Source of the DNA: Apostichopus japonicus
Lineage: Eukaryota > Echinodermata > Holothuroidea > Aspidochirotida > Stichopodidae
Direction of reading: 5' to 3'
Assembly: GCF_037975245.1 (NCBI RefSeq)
Contig: NC_092564.1
Coordinates: 20,499,984-20,563,983 of the forward strand
DNA: 64,000 bases
Shown: one piece after another, positions 14,201 to 24,396 of the stretch
Position numbering within the stretch: the stretch's first letter is position 1
How the letters are laid out: every line of letters begins with the position of its first letter
Made by a program: the position numbers and the translations under genes
The notes under the pieces: generated by a model
What the model was told of the DNA's origin: nothing
The model's database searches: none
What the model saw: the letters and a program-made list of their open reading frames with translations, nothing else

Positions 14201-14555
14201 AACACTTCTGTTACATCTCATTCGAAACTAGGTCAGATTACCGGCTCAGACGTTTCTTTTTTGCGCGAGTCTTCACACCCTTTAACTCGTAATTTATAGT
14301 ACGGTTTATGAAACATTTACAAGACTAAAAACGAGGGCATTTGAAATTGAATTTACCAACCTCCCATTGCTGGTATAGTCTTTCCATGTCTGCGTCACTA
14401 TAGTCTCTGATATCCTTCTTCTTCCATTTCTCACTAGCTGGGACTTCCTCGTCTGTGTTGGGGTCTTCAGCACATAACACTGACGTAAGGCAGAAACCTA
14501 GTGTTACCGCAGTTAATACTAGAATAATATTTCGCAACTGCAACACTCTTGCCAT
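11205..14555 (-). CDS. MESD: MESD, LRP-receptor chaperone (3 exons)
   Basis: Minus-strand exons 14361-14555, 13222-13460 and 11205-11484 join in frame (195+239+280 nt) to 237 residues; human MESD is about 234. Residues 1-28 form a hydrophobic signal peptide. Next come KKKDIRDYSDADMERLYQQWE, the structured MESD core (PEAMMKMTKRGQPIMMFVS; FKRYVVGDDR; SWAFDIKNFL; QDRCKDVTIDQQIYYGRG), and a Lys/Glu-rich tail ending in KDEL, an ER-retrieval signal. MESD folds the beta-propeller/EGF modules of LDL-receptor-family proteins in the ER and so supports Wnt co-receptor export. The exon 1 donor is G|GTTGGT, a weak GT site. A GTAAAT 4 nt downstream would break the frame, so the in-frame GT is preferred. 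Intron 1 hosts a TTAA-type MITE. The gene converges on LSM7. Confidence 0.96.
13915..14281 (-). mobile_element. TTAA-type MITE, complete, in MESD intron 1
   Basis: The element is bounded by TTAA on both sides (13911-13914, 14282-14285). Inverted ends AGGCATTGAAGAC and (reverse) AGGGTGTGAAGAC flank about 367 bp of non-coding DNA. It is the inverted relative of the copies at 40240-40595 and 60237-60576. TTAA target use is known for piggyBac and Kolobok transposons. The ends start with AGG rather than the usual piggyBac CCY, so the superfamily is left open. Confidence 0.8.
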
Positions 14556-14928
14556 TTCGTTGTTTAGTCTGTTTCGAGATGCGACGCTATAATTGGAAAT
14601 TTCCAGCGATCCTCAAGTTTCTTTAAGTAAGGAGAATGGGCTGTTTGCGTATAGTTTGTAAACTGTCGAGGTATTTTGATCGGTTCTGCGACTATTTGGT
14701 TTCTTTCAACTTATACACAGCGTATTGCTGCACCTACGTAATTTTCACGCTGAACGACACACATGTAAAATGTAGTCTGCTACGAGAATTTGTATCCGGA
14801 AGTGACCCTGACATGACTGCGTGTGTTGTGATTGGTCCATTCTTTTACTCTACGTGTCAAATGTAGATAAAAGGTTTCAATCACTCACGAAAGAAACGCA
14901 TAGGTGCTTGCCCGATTCATCACCCTGT
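14556..14928. other. upstream region of MESD
   Basis: This is the presumed MESD promoter side. I see no clear TATA box or other gene. The open frame 14636-14866 has no recognisable homology. Confidence 0.35.
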
Positions 14929-17677
14929 TCATATGAATTGTCTTGGAATTTAGCTTAGGGCAGTTTGATGTTATAATACACCTTAACCAGGGACACGTTA
15001 GGGAGTTGCCCTGACACAACAAGGAACCATTGTGTTGGAATGTACCTGGTACACCATGGTGGAAGATCTGTACACCGACGATCTTACGGTCAATAGTGCA
15101 GCGACCCAAACGTAATGTTTACATCTCTGTTAGAACTAATGGTGATACAAATTACCAAACTTTCTTCTTTGATGATATTCATCACCCCTCCTCCCCTTCC
15201 CGGGGTAGTCACTAAATAACTTTCACAACTTTTGTTTTTCATGTGGGAGTGGTGCCATCACAGACGCGTCAACTCAACACCAGTAAACATTGCTTTGGCT
15301 CCTGCACCCCAACCCACATTCTCCCTTCCCATATCTCAAAGATGAGTCGGGAGTCCTGCAGCAAATCTACACGGTGCATCTATTTATAATATGTTATACA
15401 TGTAATCCGTGTTCACAGTTTGCTCATGACGTTGGATTTCATTTTGCGTTCTGCGACTTGGATAAACTATAATAACTATATAGTGTGGGTTTGCAGAGGC
15501 ACTTGTATGAAATGATTTTGCGTGCTCGAAGGTGTGTACGGATTAAACAGTGAAAGTGATAGACTAGCGGCAAATCGCATCATGGTTTGCATAATGATGC
15601 TACTATATATTTTGAGGAGATGAGTAGAGTTGCAGATATGCTCTATCCGTACGGCTCCGCCATGGAACTTAAAGCATCTTGGCCCACATGATAGGCCTTA
15701 TTAGTCCCTTTTTATAAAGAAGACAAAACAATGAAGGTAATGTTACTCTCACTCTCTTTATATCTACACTAAGAACTAATTAATATAGATGTATCAAGAA
15801 TAAAATTTAGGATTTAAAACTTAAACATTAAGATATCCATTTCGATCGTTACACTTTAAAACAAAAATGATAAACAGTGCGGATTAAAGATTATGACCGG
15901 GCGACTCTTGGGAACCGTAACGACAAAATCCACATGAATAGGCTTACGCCATTTTGGTACTAGTTTTCTCAGGAGACTGGACAAGATTGAGAGGGGGGGG
16001 GGGGGAGATGTATTACCTTAGGCAGATACATGTGAATATATGCAGAAATCAAGGTCGAAAGGTTACGGTAACTTTTATGAATAAAATATACTTTGTCAAT
16101 GAAGTAGCACAGCAAGTCAAAACAAGTCATAAAACTCCTTAACTTTTACGGAAGAATTCATAAAACTGCACTTTGAATTTACGTCATCTCAGATAAAGTA
16201 TATGGATCACTAGTGATGGCATGTTCTAGATCCAATAATAGAAATATTTTTTTCGTACCCTTTCATCTATAGTATAGCCCTTTCATTTATATATAATAGC
16301 CCTCTCATGCACCTATAGTTTAATTCATCTTACTGCTCATTGTTACTGCATTGCTCTGTCTAATTTCGCAGTACTCTTTTCATTCTTTAACGCTCCAATT
16401 CCACAGAATAAATATCCTGTCCACTGTCCACTGTCTCCCAGTGTCTCGGCTGCCTTTATAGATAAAGATCCTGCTATCATGAGCCATCGAAACGTCACGT
16501 CCTCTGATAAACTTTGATATATATTTATCTACACGGCATGTTTTATTAACAGTTATCTCTCTCTTACTACTTTAACTATATATTCAACAGATATATATTT
16601 CTATTAAGGTACACTATGTACATGCATGAATATGTTAAATATTTAGCTTCATATTATTATATTGCTTAATTTAAGGCGCATGTATATTTTGTTTAATCAT
16701 ATATTAAACATATAGATATGCATATGTTCTGTTTTGAGTCAGTAGAGAGCCTCATTGGAAGAACAATATAAGAACCTTTGAAAAACAAATATATTATTAA
16801 TAAACTATATATAATTCCATCTTTATAACAATATTATAACCACTTAAGACGTAGTCAAAAGTCCTACTGACAGTGATAGGGGGAAGGGAAGGGGGTGGAT
16901 AGGATATCGTGTTCCTAAGAACAATGTCAACACAAATCAGTAGAATGTTCAACAGGTGTATTATTTCCCTGTTAGTGATAAATGCCGTATTTTAAAATTT
17001 GTCGAGTATTAACACGTTGTACAGGTCGGTAATTAGTTTGAATCGGAGATGGAGGTTCGTTCCTATAACTCTTCATCACACCTCGGAAGGCATCCATCTA
17101 AAGTAGAAAGAGAGGGAGGGGGTCAAAAGAGTGTCACGAACTGTTCTGTGTACTCGATAAGTGATTACTCAGTAATTATTAATAATATAATGTAAGAAAT
17201 TAATGAAGCAACTACCATTTAACCCAGACGGCAATCGCTTATTAATTAGACCACCTTTATAATATAGTGCACAAAGGGGCCGGGGACGGGGGTGGGGGGG
17301 GGGGATAGTGTACCCCATCTTCAGTCGGGGGGTATGTTTCAGTTGGGGTTTTTACATCGCCTGAGGAAGAATTAGACCACTCTTAATTTTCAAAACAAAA
17401 CACAAACCCCTTTAAGTTGGAGTTAAACTCGGGCCACATCCCATCATTATAAAAAAAAAATTGAATCCGCTCTGGCCCTTACATTAAAGTTCGTGCCCTT
17501 CCTAAAATCGGTTGGGGAAATTATAGAAACTTGGCCCCTCTGCCAACTTGGAAATCCTGTACACGTCACTTATACAGTATAATACTGGGCACAAACATCG
17601 CATTACAAGAAAATAATGCTTAATTACACAATAGCATAATGATATTTGTCTCAAATACCTTAATTTGTTACAATACA
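14929..17677 (+). repeat. segmental duplication, derived copy of the carbonic anhydrase 3' region
   Basis: Two blocks match 42017-46419 in the same orientation with high identity: 14929-15674 to 42017-42748, and 15680-17677 to 44454-46419. The 1.7 kb between the blocks in the other copy (42749-44453, including a hAT MITE) is absent here. The right edge falls exactly at a MITE terminus (17678), while the other copy runs on into carbonic anhydrase intron 6. That makes this the derived, truncated copy. It carries the duplicated terminal exon at 16972-17097. Confidence 0.88.
16972..17097 (-). pseudogene. orphan duplicate of the carbonic anhydrase terminal exon (open frame)
   Basis: This 126-nt block matches exon 7 of the carbonic anhydrase gene (45713-45838). 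It keeps the acceptor (pyrimidine tract then TAG), the full reading frame and the stop codon. Encoded words include MDAFRGVMKSY and NYRPVQ, the C-terminal alpha-CA signature region. Against the parental exon there are three amino-acid changes (Gly to Asn before EPP; Leu-Ile to Arg-Val after RPVQ) and one visible silent change. No other CA exon lies upstream on this strand between 17.7 and 45.7 kb, so alone it cannot make a CA. It could be a dead fragment or a distant alternative last exon; a dead fragment is more likely. Confidence 0.8.
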
Positions 17678-17830
17678 CAGGGGCGTATCCAGGATTTTCT
17701 AACCCGGGGGGCGCGAATTACTATCTAAGCGGAGCGCCACCATCGGTTGGCGCGGAGCGTATATACAAGAAAATTTCTGGTTTTGATAACCCCCTAGATC
17801 ACCGGAAATGGCACTTCTCGGGCTTGAAAA
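17678..17830 (+). mobile_element. MITE 5' end at the duplication edge, 3' end not found
   Basis: It starts CAGGGGCGTATCCAGG, a typical end of the local MITE group, and includes the shared core at about 17721-17763. The expected reverse terminus is not seen before the next element. It abuts exactly the last base of the duplicated segment. Confidence 0.6.
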
Positions 17831-18360
17831 TGACCAACCAGATGTACACTTTTTGCCTGAGAACCAAGTATTTCCCAATATTTTTTTTTCATCCATAACC
17901 TTTTTGAAGATTGTAACCAGTCACACATCATGTTCGACCTCATTGCATGTCCTGTGGATCATTGCTTTTGTAGGTGATTCTACGTCACGGCCCACAATAC
18001 CCGTCAGCCCCACTTTTCAAGGTTTTAAGCCCATTATTTGTTCAGAATTTGAAAATTCACATTTCTCGTGAAGAAAATCACTTCAAAACATATACATAAT
18101 GTTGCACAAAATTCAATCTATGGACAACCAATATAGAAAAACCTCCTTGAACCCCTAACAGACATGTCAAAATTGCTACGAGTAGAGGGAAGTATGATGA
18201 AGAATGTTGGTCAGGAAATTTTCGAAAATTCAGACACAGTTAATTTATTGGTGTACAAATATTACAACCTCTTATAACGGCAATTATAAAACTTCGTTGA
18301 AGGAAATGAAAAATACCAGATATTTCCGATATCAGATATTTCGAAACCGAACACTACACA
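17831..18360. other. no gene seen between MITEs
   Basis: This may include the rest of the truncated element above. Open frames are short and unrecognised. Confidence 0.35.
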
Positions 18361-18784
18361 CATAGGCGTAGGAGGCGGGGGCTGCAGCCCCCCCCCCCCC
18401 CCCCCAACCAAACTTTTCCCCCTGAAAATTCGGACAATATGCTGAGAATAAATGAATAGTTTAAAAATTATCTCCTTGGTAATTAAAATAAAGTTCTAAG
18501 CTTGGCAGACTTATTCGCCATTACTATGTAAAAGAGAGTTTTGACATTATTGGACCTGTATGCTTTTTTTCCATCTACATAAGACATTTCGTTGTTTACC
18601 TTGGCATCCTGCGGTATACTGCGCAACTTTCACGGACCGTACGGTACACGATGCCATGCGATGTAATGACCTATGCTTGCTTATATGATATTGACATTAA
18701 CATGTTGAACGTTGAAAAATTCTGGTTATATTTTTCGGGCAAGTCGTTACAGTCCCCAAATCCAATTGGGCTCCTACGCCTTTG
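18361..18784 (+). mobile_element. hAT-like MITE, complete
   Basis: The inverted ends are CATAGGCGTAGGAG and CTCCTACGCCTTTG. ACTACACA is duplicated at 18353-18360 and 18785-18792. The 424-bp interior is non-coding, with a poly-C run near the left end. The right end recurs at 25560-25642. Confidence 0.82.
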
Positions 18785-18870
18785 ACTACACACATAGACA
18801 GTTTTGAGGCTGTTCATTTTTGAACATGCATTTTCATGCTCACTGATATTATGTGATGTCTGCTCTTTGC

Positions 18871-19152
18871 CAGGCGCGTAGCCAAGGGGGGGGGCAGCCG
18901 CCCCCCTTGAGCATATTTTTAAATTTTTATTTTAATGTTTTTATGATATCGCTAGTATTTTCAAAAGAGAAAATGCTAAGATGCAACTTACAAGGCCTGG
19001 GAAGTGCCATTTCCAGCGATCTGGGAGGCATTTTCAGCCAAAAATTTTTTGTACGCTTCGCGCCAACTTATGGTGGCGCTACGCTTAGATAGTTTGCAAT
19101 GCCGAATCTACAGTTTCGCCCCTCCCTTGGCAAATTCGTGGCTACGCGCCTG
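18871..19152. mobile_element. MITE with CAGGCGCGTAG ends
   Basis: Inverted ends CAGGCGCGTAGCC and GGCTACGCGCCTG bound 282 bp closely similar to 41718-42016. The shared core lies at 19051-19092 in reverse. The flanking 8-mers do not match, so the target duplication is lost or the element lies at a rearrangement joint. The broken MESD exon copy starts 14 bp to its right. Confidence 0.72.
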
Positions 19153-19166
19153 CCTATAACTTAGTC

Positions 19167-19428
19167 TAACTCGTAATTTATAGTACGGTTTATGACACAT
19201 TTCCAAGACTAAAAACGAGGGCAATTGAAATTGAATTTACCAACCTCCCATTGCTGGTATAGTCTTTCCATGTCTGCTTCACTATAGTCTCTGATATCCT
19301 TCTTCTTCCCTTTCTTTTATAGCTGGGACTTCCTCGTCTGTGTTGGGGTCTTCAGCACTTAGCACTGACGTTAGGCAGAAACCTAGTGTTACCGCAGTTA
19401 ATACTAGAATAATCTTTCGCAACTGCAA

Positions 19429-19432
<4 letters not shown>
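19167..19432 (-). pseudogene. MESD: partial MESD exon 1 copy
   Basis: This matches 14283-14547: part of MESD intron 1, the exon 1 donor and most of exon 1. The copy stops 8 bp short of the start codon, where a TA repeat begins, so it has no ATG. A 1-nt insertion in the Ser/Glu/Lys segment breaks the frame and several substitutions are present. Because intron sequence is included, it arose by DNA duplication and not by retrotransposition. Confidence 0.9.

Positions 19433-19460
<28 letters not shown>
19433..19460. repeat. (TA)n microsatellite
   Basis: Perfect TA dinucleotides at the truncated edge of the MESD exon copy. Confidence 0.9.
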
Positions 19461-19464
<4 letters not shown>

Positions 19465-19482
19465 ATCCTACCTTATGGATCC

Positions 19483-19734
19483 TACCTTAGGTCGACAGTT
19501 ACATTGACTTACACACTAAATTTAATCTAACCCTAACCCTTTTTTCTAACCCTAACCCTGAACCGACCCTAACCAAAACTTTTAAATGGACGTTTTAGAG
19601 GACGGAGAACATTATAAAGCTATTTGCGACAATAAAAAAAGTGTCTTAAAATGGTAGTGAAAACATTAGGTCGACCTAAGGTACACTGTTGACCTAAGGT
19701 ACACTTTCTTACCATAAACTGTCGACCTAAGGTA
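19483..19734. mobile_element. inverted-repeat element within TA repeats
   Basis: Perfect 18-bp inverted ends (TACCTTAGGTCGACAGTT at 19483-19500, its reverse at 19717-19734) bound 252 bp. Internal copies of the GACCTAAGGTACACT word lie at about 19675-19705. TA repeats flank it on both sides. No coding sequence is seen. The superfamily is unknown; target preference for TA tracts is inferred. Confidence 0.6.
19528..19575 (-). repeat. short interstitial telomere-like repeat
   Basis: Several TAACCC units, the reverse of the animal telomere repeat TTAGGG, occur with interruptions inside the inverted-repeat element. Confidence 0.6.
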
Positions 19735-19765
19735 CATATCATGAGTATATATATATATATATATA

Positions 19766-20135
19766 CAGTGGCGTAGGAAGGTACTTTTGAGTGGGGGGGC
19801 TGAAGACTGATGGCCGGCCTGGGGGAGGGGTTTAAGGGGAGGGGGTGTCCCCCTCCCCTTTGGAATTTTTTGCATTTCCAGGTAGCCTCAGATGCAATTT
19901 GGTGCAATATAGCACACTTCAACACCTACTCCATTTTGCAAACTTAATTTTGTATTTTCACCAGGCCTTAGATGCAATTTGGTGCTCCAAATGAGATTTT
20001 TTCTCTCATTTGGAAATGAAAAAGGGGTTTTCTGACTTGCGAAGCGGGGGTGCGGAATGATACTTCCGCCCCTCCACATTTTTCACTGGGGGGCTGGCGC
20101 CCTCCAGCCTCCCCCCCCCGGTTCCTACGCCCTTG
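19766..20135. mobile_element. hAT-like MITE in a TA microsatellite
   Basis: Ends CAGTGGCGTAGGAA and TTCCTACGCCCTTG bound 370 bp. TATATATA lies on both sides, consistent with an 8-bp duplication but uninformative inside a TA repeat. G- and C-rich arms flank an interior carrying two copies of an AGATGCAATTTGGTGC word. Confidence 0.75.
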
Positions 20136-20610
20136 TATATATATATATATATATAGGGAAATTTAATAAATTCGTAATTAATATGGGTTTCTGCGTTGAA
20201 ATAACAGCAGTGATATGATCATCTATATAGTGGCCACAAATTGTCTGTATTCGTATACCTATTTCATAGTGGAAAGGTCCAATGTCGACCATACGCCCAA
20301 CTAATGCAATAAAGGAAGTAAAGCATAGTTTAAAGGCAGACAACATTATCATAAGTATACTATAAAATAGAGTATTCTGTTCGGCTTTTGTGCCGACTGT
20401 CTGTCCTACATAAAAACCCAAGTTGAGGTCAGAAATAACGAAGAAACAATGCCTTTCAGTATAGGCCTATACTGTACCTAGGTAATTGTTAGGGTATAAC
20501 AACTTCCTTGTACAGCTCACCTTTCAGACTTTGGACGTTGTAGCGCATTAGCATGCTGGTTTCATTGTGCACTAAATGTGGACATCACCCCCGAATATTT
20601 CCATTTGCAG

Positions 20611-21275
20611 GGTATCAAAATGGACTACGGCTGCTTAAAGGAGAAAGGGGACAATAATCCATGGTCACTGATGCGACTGAGTTACGTGACGAACTGCTCA
20701 ATTTTGTGAACGATTCACGAAGAGTACATATCATACAAAGTGTCATAGATAGCTTTGACAGGCATGTACTTACCAACCGAAACAGGTTAACAGAGGGTAA
20801 GTATATATTACACTGTCTACCTTCCAATTTCATAAACGACACAAAAAAAAAGACATTGCTTGAACAAATTGATTAATGATCACATCTCAATATTCTCTTG
20901 TAGTCGTTGTTTGTGGCCTACGTTTGATACTTAATGTCGTGACATGTATACCTGATAAAAGGGTGTTTTTTAAGTTAAGATAAACTGATAATTGATTATT
21001 TTAGACAACTTTAGAATTCATCTCAATATTATTTTTTTTTGCAGCTATAATTCACGGCGACTATACAACGATGGAAATGTACTAGCTTCCGTACCGCTAT
21101 ACCAAACAGTAAAGATAAGATCCATGTGTCTGGTATCATTGATTTTGAACACATTTGTTACAGCTACAGAGTATTTGATGTCGGTATCGCCAATATGTAG
21201 ATTCTTCAATGTAAAGTACCAGACACGGATAAAGCCGCCATGTTGTTTCTAAGAGAATACACTAAACACTGTAGT
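20611..21275 (+). pseudogene. HYKK: hydroxylysine-kinase-like (APH family) pseudogene
   Basis: Two exons of an aminoglycoside-phosphotransferase-fold kinase are visible: 20611-20796 (donor G|GTAAGT) and 21045 onward (acceptor TTTTGCAG). Phases fit, giving Ala-IIHGDY, the catalytic-loop motif, at the junction. Further on come NDGNVL, then VSGIIDFEH (metal-binding Asp motif) and YRVFDVGIANM. These pieces are in different frames. There is a shift between HGDY and NDGNVL, another before the DKIHVSG segment, another in exon A between PWSL and TDATEL, and a TAG after GIANM. A hAT MITE then interrupts the exon at 21276. Family members phosphorylate 5-hydroxylysine in lysine breakdown. Upstream exons were not found. 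Sequencing error could explain one shift but not all. Confidence 0.75.
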
Positions 21276-21924
21276 CAAGGGCGGCGGAAGCACTTTTAAT
21301 CTGGGGCGGCACCGACATCAAAGGGCACTTTGCAGAAATTCGATTGGAATGATGCAGCCTTATATTTAGTACCCTTTATAACTCTTATTGTATTATCTTA
21401 TTTGCGTATACAGATCACTCCATCAACACCCCCCCCCCCCTCAAGGAAAATATGCATACTATAGCACTGCATTATCCAATGTGCAAATTGGGAAACAAGG
21501 AACAAGTTTTCTTTTGAGACAAAATGAGGTGAAATCATGCTAGTTGCTTATGTAGGAATCTTCCGAATTAGAGTTTATTTCTTGTTAATATCTTTAAAAA
21601 AAATCCATTCAAAATAGCTTTGAGTTTGACCCACAGAAATTCCTTAAAAGTCAGGGGCGTAGCCAGGATTTGCAAAGTTGTATGCACGACTATCTGAGCG
21701 GAAAGCCACCATCGGTTGGCGCGGAGCGTACAAGAAAATTTTTGGTTTTACAAACCCCTCAGATGGCCGGAAACGGCCATTCCTAAGTGTTCATTCTGGT
21801 TCCCTGGCCTCTTGCTAACTTGAGACACCTCAATTTTATGTAGAAAAAGGGCACATTTTTAACCTGACGAAAAGTGGGGGGGGCACGTGCCCCCTGTGCC
21901 CCCCCCCCGGTTCCGCCGCCCTTG
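21276..21924. mobile_element. hAT-like MITE inserted in the HYKK-like pseudogene
   Basis: Ends CAAGGGCGGCGGAA and TTCCGCCGCCCTTG have ACTGTAGT duplicated at 21268-21275 and 21925-21932. At 649 bp it is longer than its neighbours. Inside, at about 21653, a CAGGGGCGTAGCCAGG terminus and the shared core (21690-21731) suggest a second, truncated element. Confidence 0.85.
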
Positions 21925-22131
21925 ACTGTAGTAGAAGTAGTAAGTTGAGTCTCGTCTATCCGACATGCTCAGTGATTAACCTCCGCCACGTATCACGATC
22001 TTGCGCAAGGTTTATTGCTTCTTCGAAATTGTTAATATTAATGTCCTTGAATTGCGATTTTATTTTTCCAAGCAATGTAGTCACGGGCCTTCTAACTGGT
22101 TTAGCAGTATGTCTCAGTGCTTCTCTTAAAG

Positions 22132-22526
22132 CAGGGTTGTCCAACCTTTTGCAGAGGAGGGCCACATGGAATGATTATAATGAAGGAGGGGGCCGCATGA
22201 ACCCTACGCTCGATTTTTTAATTTTTTAACCGAAGCCCAAAGCAACAAAATGTGCGCACTGCGCGCGGGACTGATTTATTTTCCTTCCTGATAAAACAGA
22301 TGAATAAAGTGCAGCCGCCCCCCCCCTCCGCTGAGAGTGTCACATTAACTGACCTGTATGCAGTGTTTTGGACCCAGAAGGTTCGAATGATTGATTATAT
22401 AGCTTCAAATTGTTATCAATAAATCTGCTCACTAAAATTTCGCACCGTAGATTATCTCTGGCGGGCCGGACGCAACCCTACGGCGGGCCGGACTGTGGCC
22501 CGCGGGCCGTAGGTTGGACAACCCTG
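22132..22526. mobile_element. hAT MITE inside the LINE fragment
   Basis: Perfect 15-bp inverted ends CAGGGTTGTCCAACC, with TCTTAAAG duplicated at 22124-22131 and 22527-22534. This terminus resembles Charlie-type hAT ends of vertebrates. The interior (395 bp) is GC-rich next to the right end and non-coding. Confidence 0.9.
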
Positions 22527-22873
22527 TCTTAAAGCAACCTTTGCTGGAGCGTCCTCTTGGAGTCTTGCTACATGACCGAAAAATCTCAATCTTCTATGTG
22601 CGACTATCGATGACCAAGGTGTTTGGTTGGTTTCGTTGTAGAGCTCATCATTTGATAACCAATTATTATTGGTCCATCTAATGTTGAGAATATTTCGAAG
22701 TAGTCTCCTTTGAAAAGTGTCAATTTTGCGATCAAGATCCTTCGTTGTGCCCCACAGTTCGCAATTGTACAAAAAAATACTCTTTAATAAAGTCTCAAAG
22801 ATCCTAAGCTTAATTTTCCGGCTTATGTTTTTGCTTTTAAAAATGCTTGACAGTGTGTTGAAAGCACCGTTGG

Positions 22874-23400
22874 CAGTGGCGGCGGAACCGGGGGGGGGGG
22901 GGGGGCTTGTAGAAAAAGTTGATGCATGATAAGCCCCCCAATATTTACCAAGGCTCCGAAACGTGCATCTGCCCATTTTTCAATGCATACTTGTCGATCT
23001 GTCCGATGCACACGTATACTATAGGTGTAATAATTTTAGTAAATGCTGGGCTTAATTATTGCATTTAATTGCAAGTAGTAATTTACTACACTCAAAAACG
23101 TCTTTGCGAGTACACTACGAGTTATAGCTACTCTCTTAAAACACCATCGAATATACAAATTACAATGTTTTTTACAGATTTTTACGTGCAATCTGAGAAA
23201 TTGCAGGCTTGAGACCCATATTTTAGGGCTAGGTATTCGCAGCATAAAACACTCGGGAAGTGCCGCTTCCGGCCATCTGGGGGTTTGAAACCCAAAATTT
23301 TCTTGTACGCTCCGCGCCAACCGATGGTGGCGCTCCGCTTAGATAGTCTCCACACAATAGCCCCCCCCCCCCCAATGATTTTCCCGTTCCGCCGCGCCTG
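22874..23400 (-). mobile_element. hAT-like MITE inside the LINE fragment
   Basis: Ends CAGTGGCGGCGGAACCGG and (reverse) CAGGCGCGGCGGAACGGG have ACCGTTGG duplicated at 22866-22873 and 23401-23408. It is 527 bp, the same family as 43316-44405 in opposite orientation, with the shared core at 23305-23346. Confidence 0.9.
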
Positions 23401-23829
23401 ACCGTTGGTTATACCAATTCTTCGAGAGAGATTGTCTGTATTACTGTGTAGCAGCCAGGTTCGCACAATCGTTTGTACGGTCTGTACCATTATGCAAAGC
23501 ATCAAGATGAGTACGTCGTATTTAGTCAGGTGAGGGGATGGGACGCTCTGGGGCAAATGTGGAGTCGTGTTGACGCAACAGTTTAATTACCTTTGCATGG
23601 CTAGTTTATTACTGTAGTATTCAGAAGTTATGATAAGTATACTCGAACAGTGAAGTATAATTTCATGGACAAATAATTTAACAATTCATTCCAAATTGTA
23701 AAAAAAAAATCATTGCAAACATCATTTCAAATGATAACATATGCATAATTTCGTTTATTTCAGATACGACATATCTACAGAAAACAAGTACCGGTTTACC
23801 ACTGATCATACGATCAATGGCTACAAGTG

Positions 23830-23833
<4 letters not shown>

Positions 23834-23886
<53 letters not shown>
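23834..23886. repeat. (TA)n microsatellite
   Basis: About 26 TA units, ending in TACATACAG. Confidence 0.95.
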
Positions 23887-23890
<4 letters not shown>

Positions 23891-24396
23891 CAGTATTTCA
23901 AAGTAACAAGTATGTTTGGTATTTACATTGTTGTGGGAGGCATCTGTACGAGAAACCTCTTCCACTTTCATTTTGTTTAACAAAACACTGTATTTTTAGT
24001 TCTATGTTTGTTAGAAATTTGATCAACCAGTGGTAACCATTGATAACCGCTGTTATAAGCGTTGGCCAACAATGGTAGCCGATGGTTACCGCGATGGCTG
24101 ATATCTGAATAACTGTACTGCAAGTGCCAGATAATGTAGCAATTAATATATAGAAAGAAAACTAACCCTTCATAATATTTTGCTCATAGTTTGAGGTTTA
24201 TATTCTTTTGAATTTTACAATTGAAAGTATTGCGAGAAATATACTCTTTGGAGTATGAAAAATATCTGTTGTTCTTGAAATCATTTGTAACGGACATATG
24301 TGACTTCGAAGGGTTTCATTCTAGAAACTTAAAGATATGAGTGAATGTTCTTCTTCTTTTTTTTATATTAATATTCTTTATATATAATTTCATTCA

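Larger units (their letters stand above)
21945..23560 (-). mobile_element. non-LTR retrotransposon 3' ORF fragment, split by two MITEs
   Basis: Reading minus, about 23560-23401, 22873-22527 and 22131-21945 form one degraded frame of an endonuclease/reverse-transcriptase ORF after the polymerase palm. It contains NLSRRIGITNGAF, KIKLRIFETLLKSIFLYNCE, FQRRLLRNILNIRW and RRLRFFGHVARL, words typical of the C-terminal part of many LINE pol proteins. The MITE at 22874-23400 and the one at 22132-22526 interrupt it, and removing each with one target copy restores the frame. No N-terminal part is seen. The clade is not assigned. Confidence 0.8.

Noticed and set aside
14929-17677. Autonomous transposon explanation for the 2.7-kb repeated block
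   Set aside because: It has no inverted or long terminal repeats and no transposase, and it contains a normal gene exon and intron, so segmental duplication fits better.
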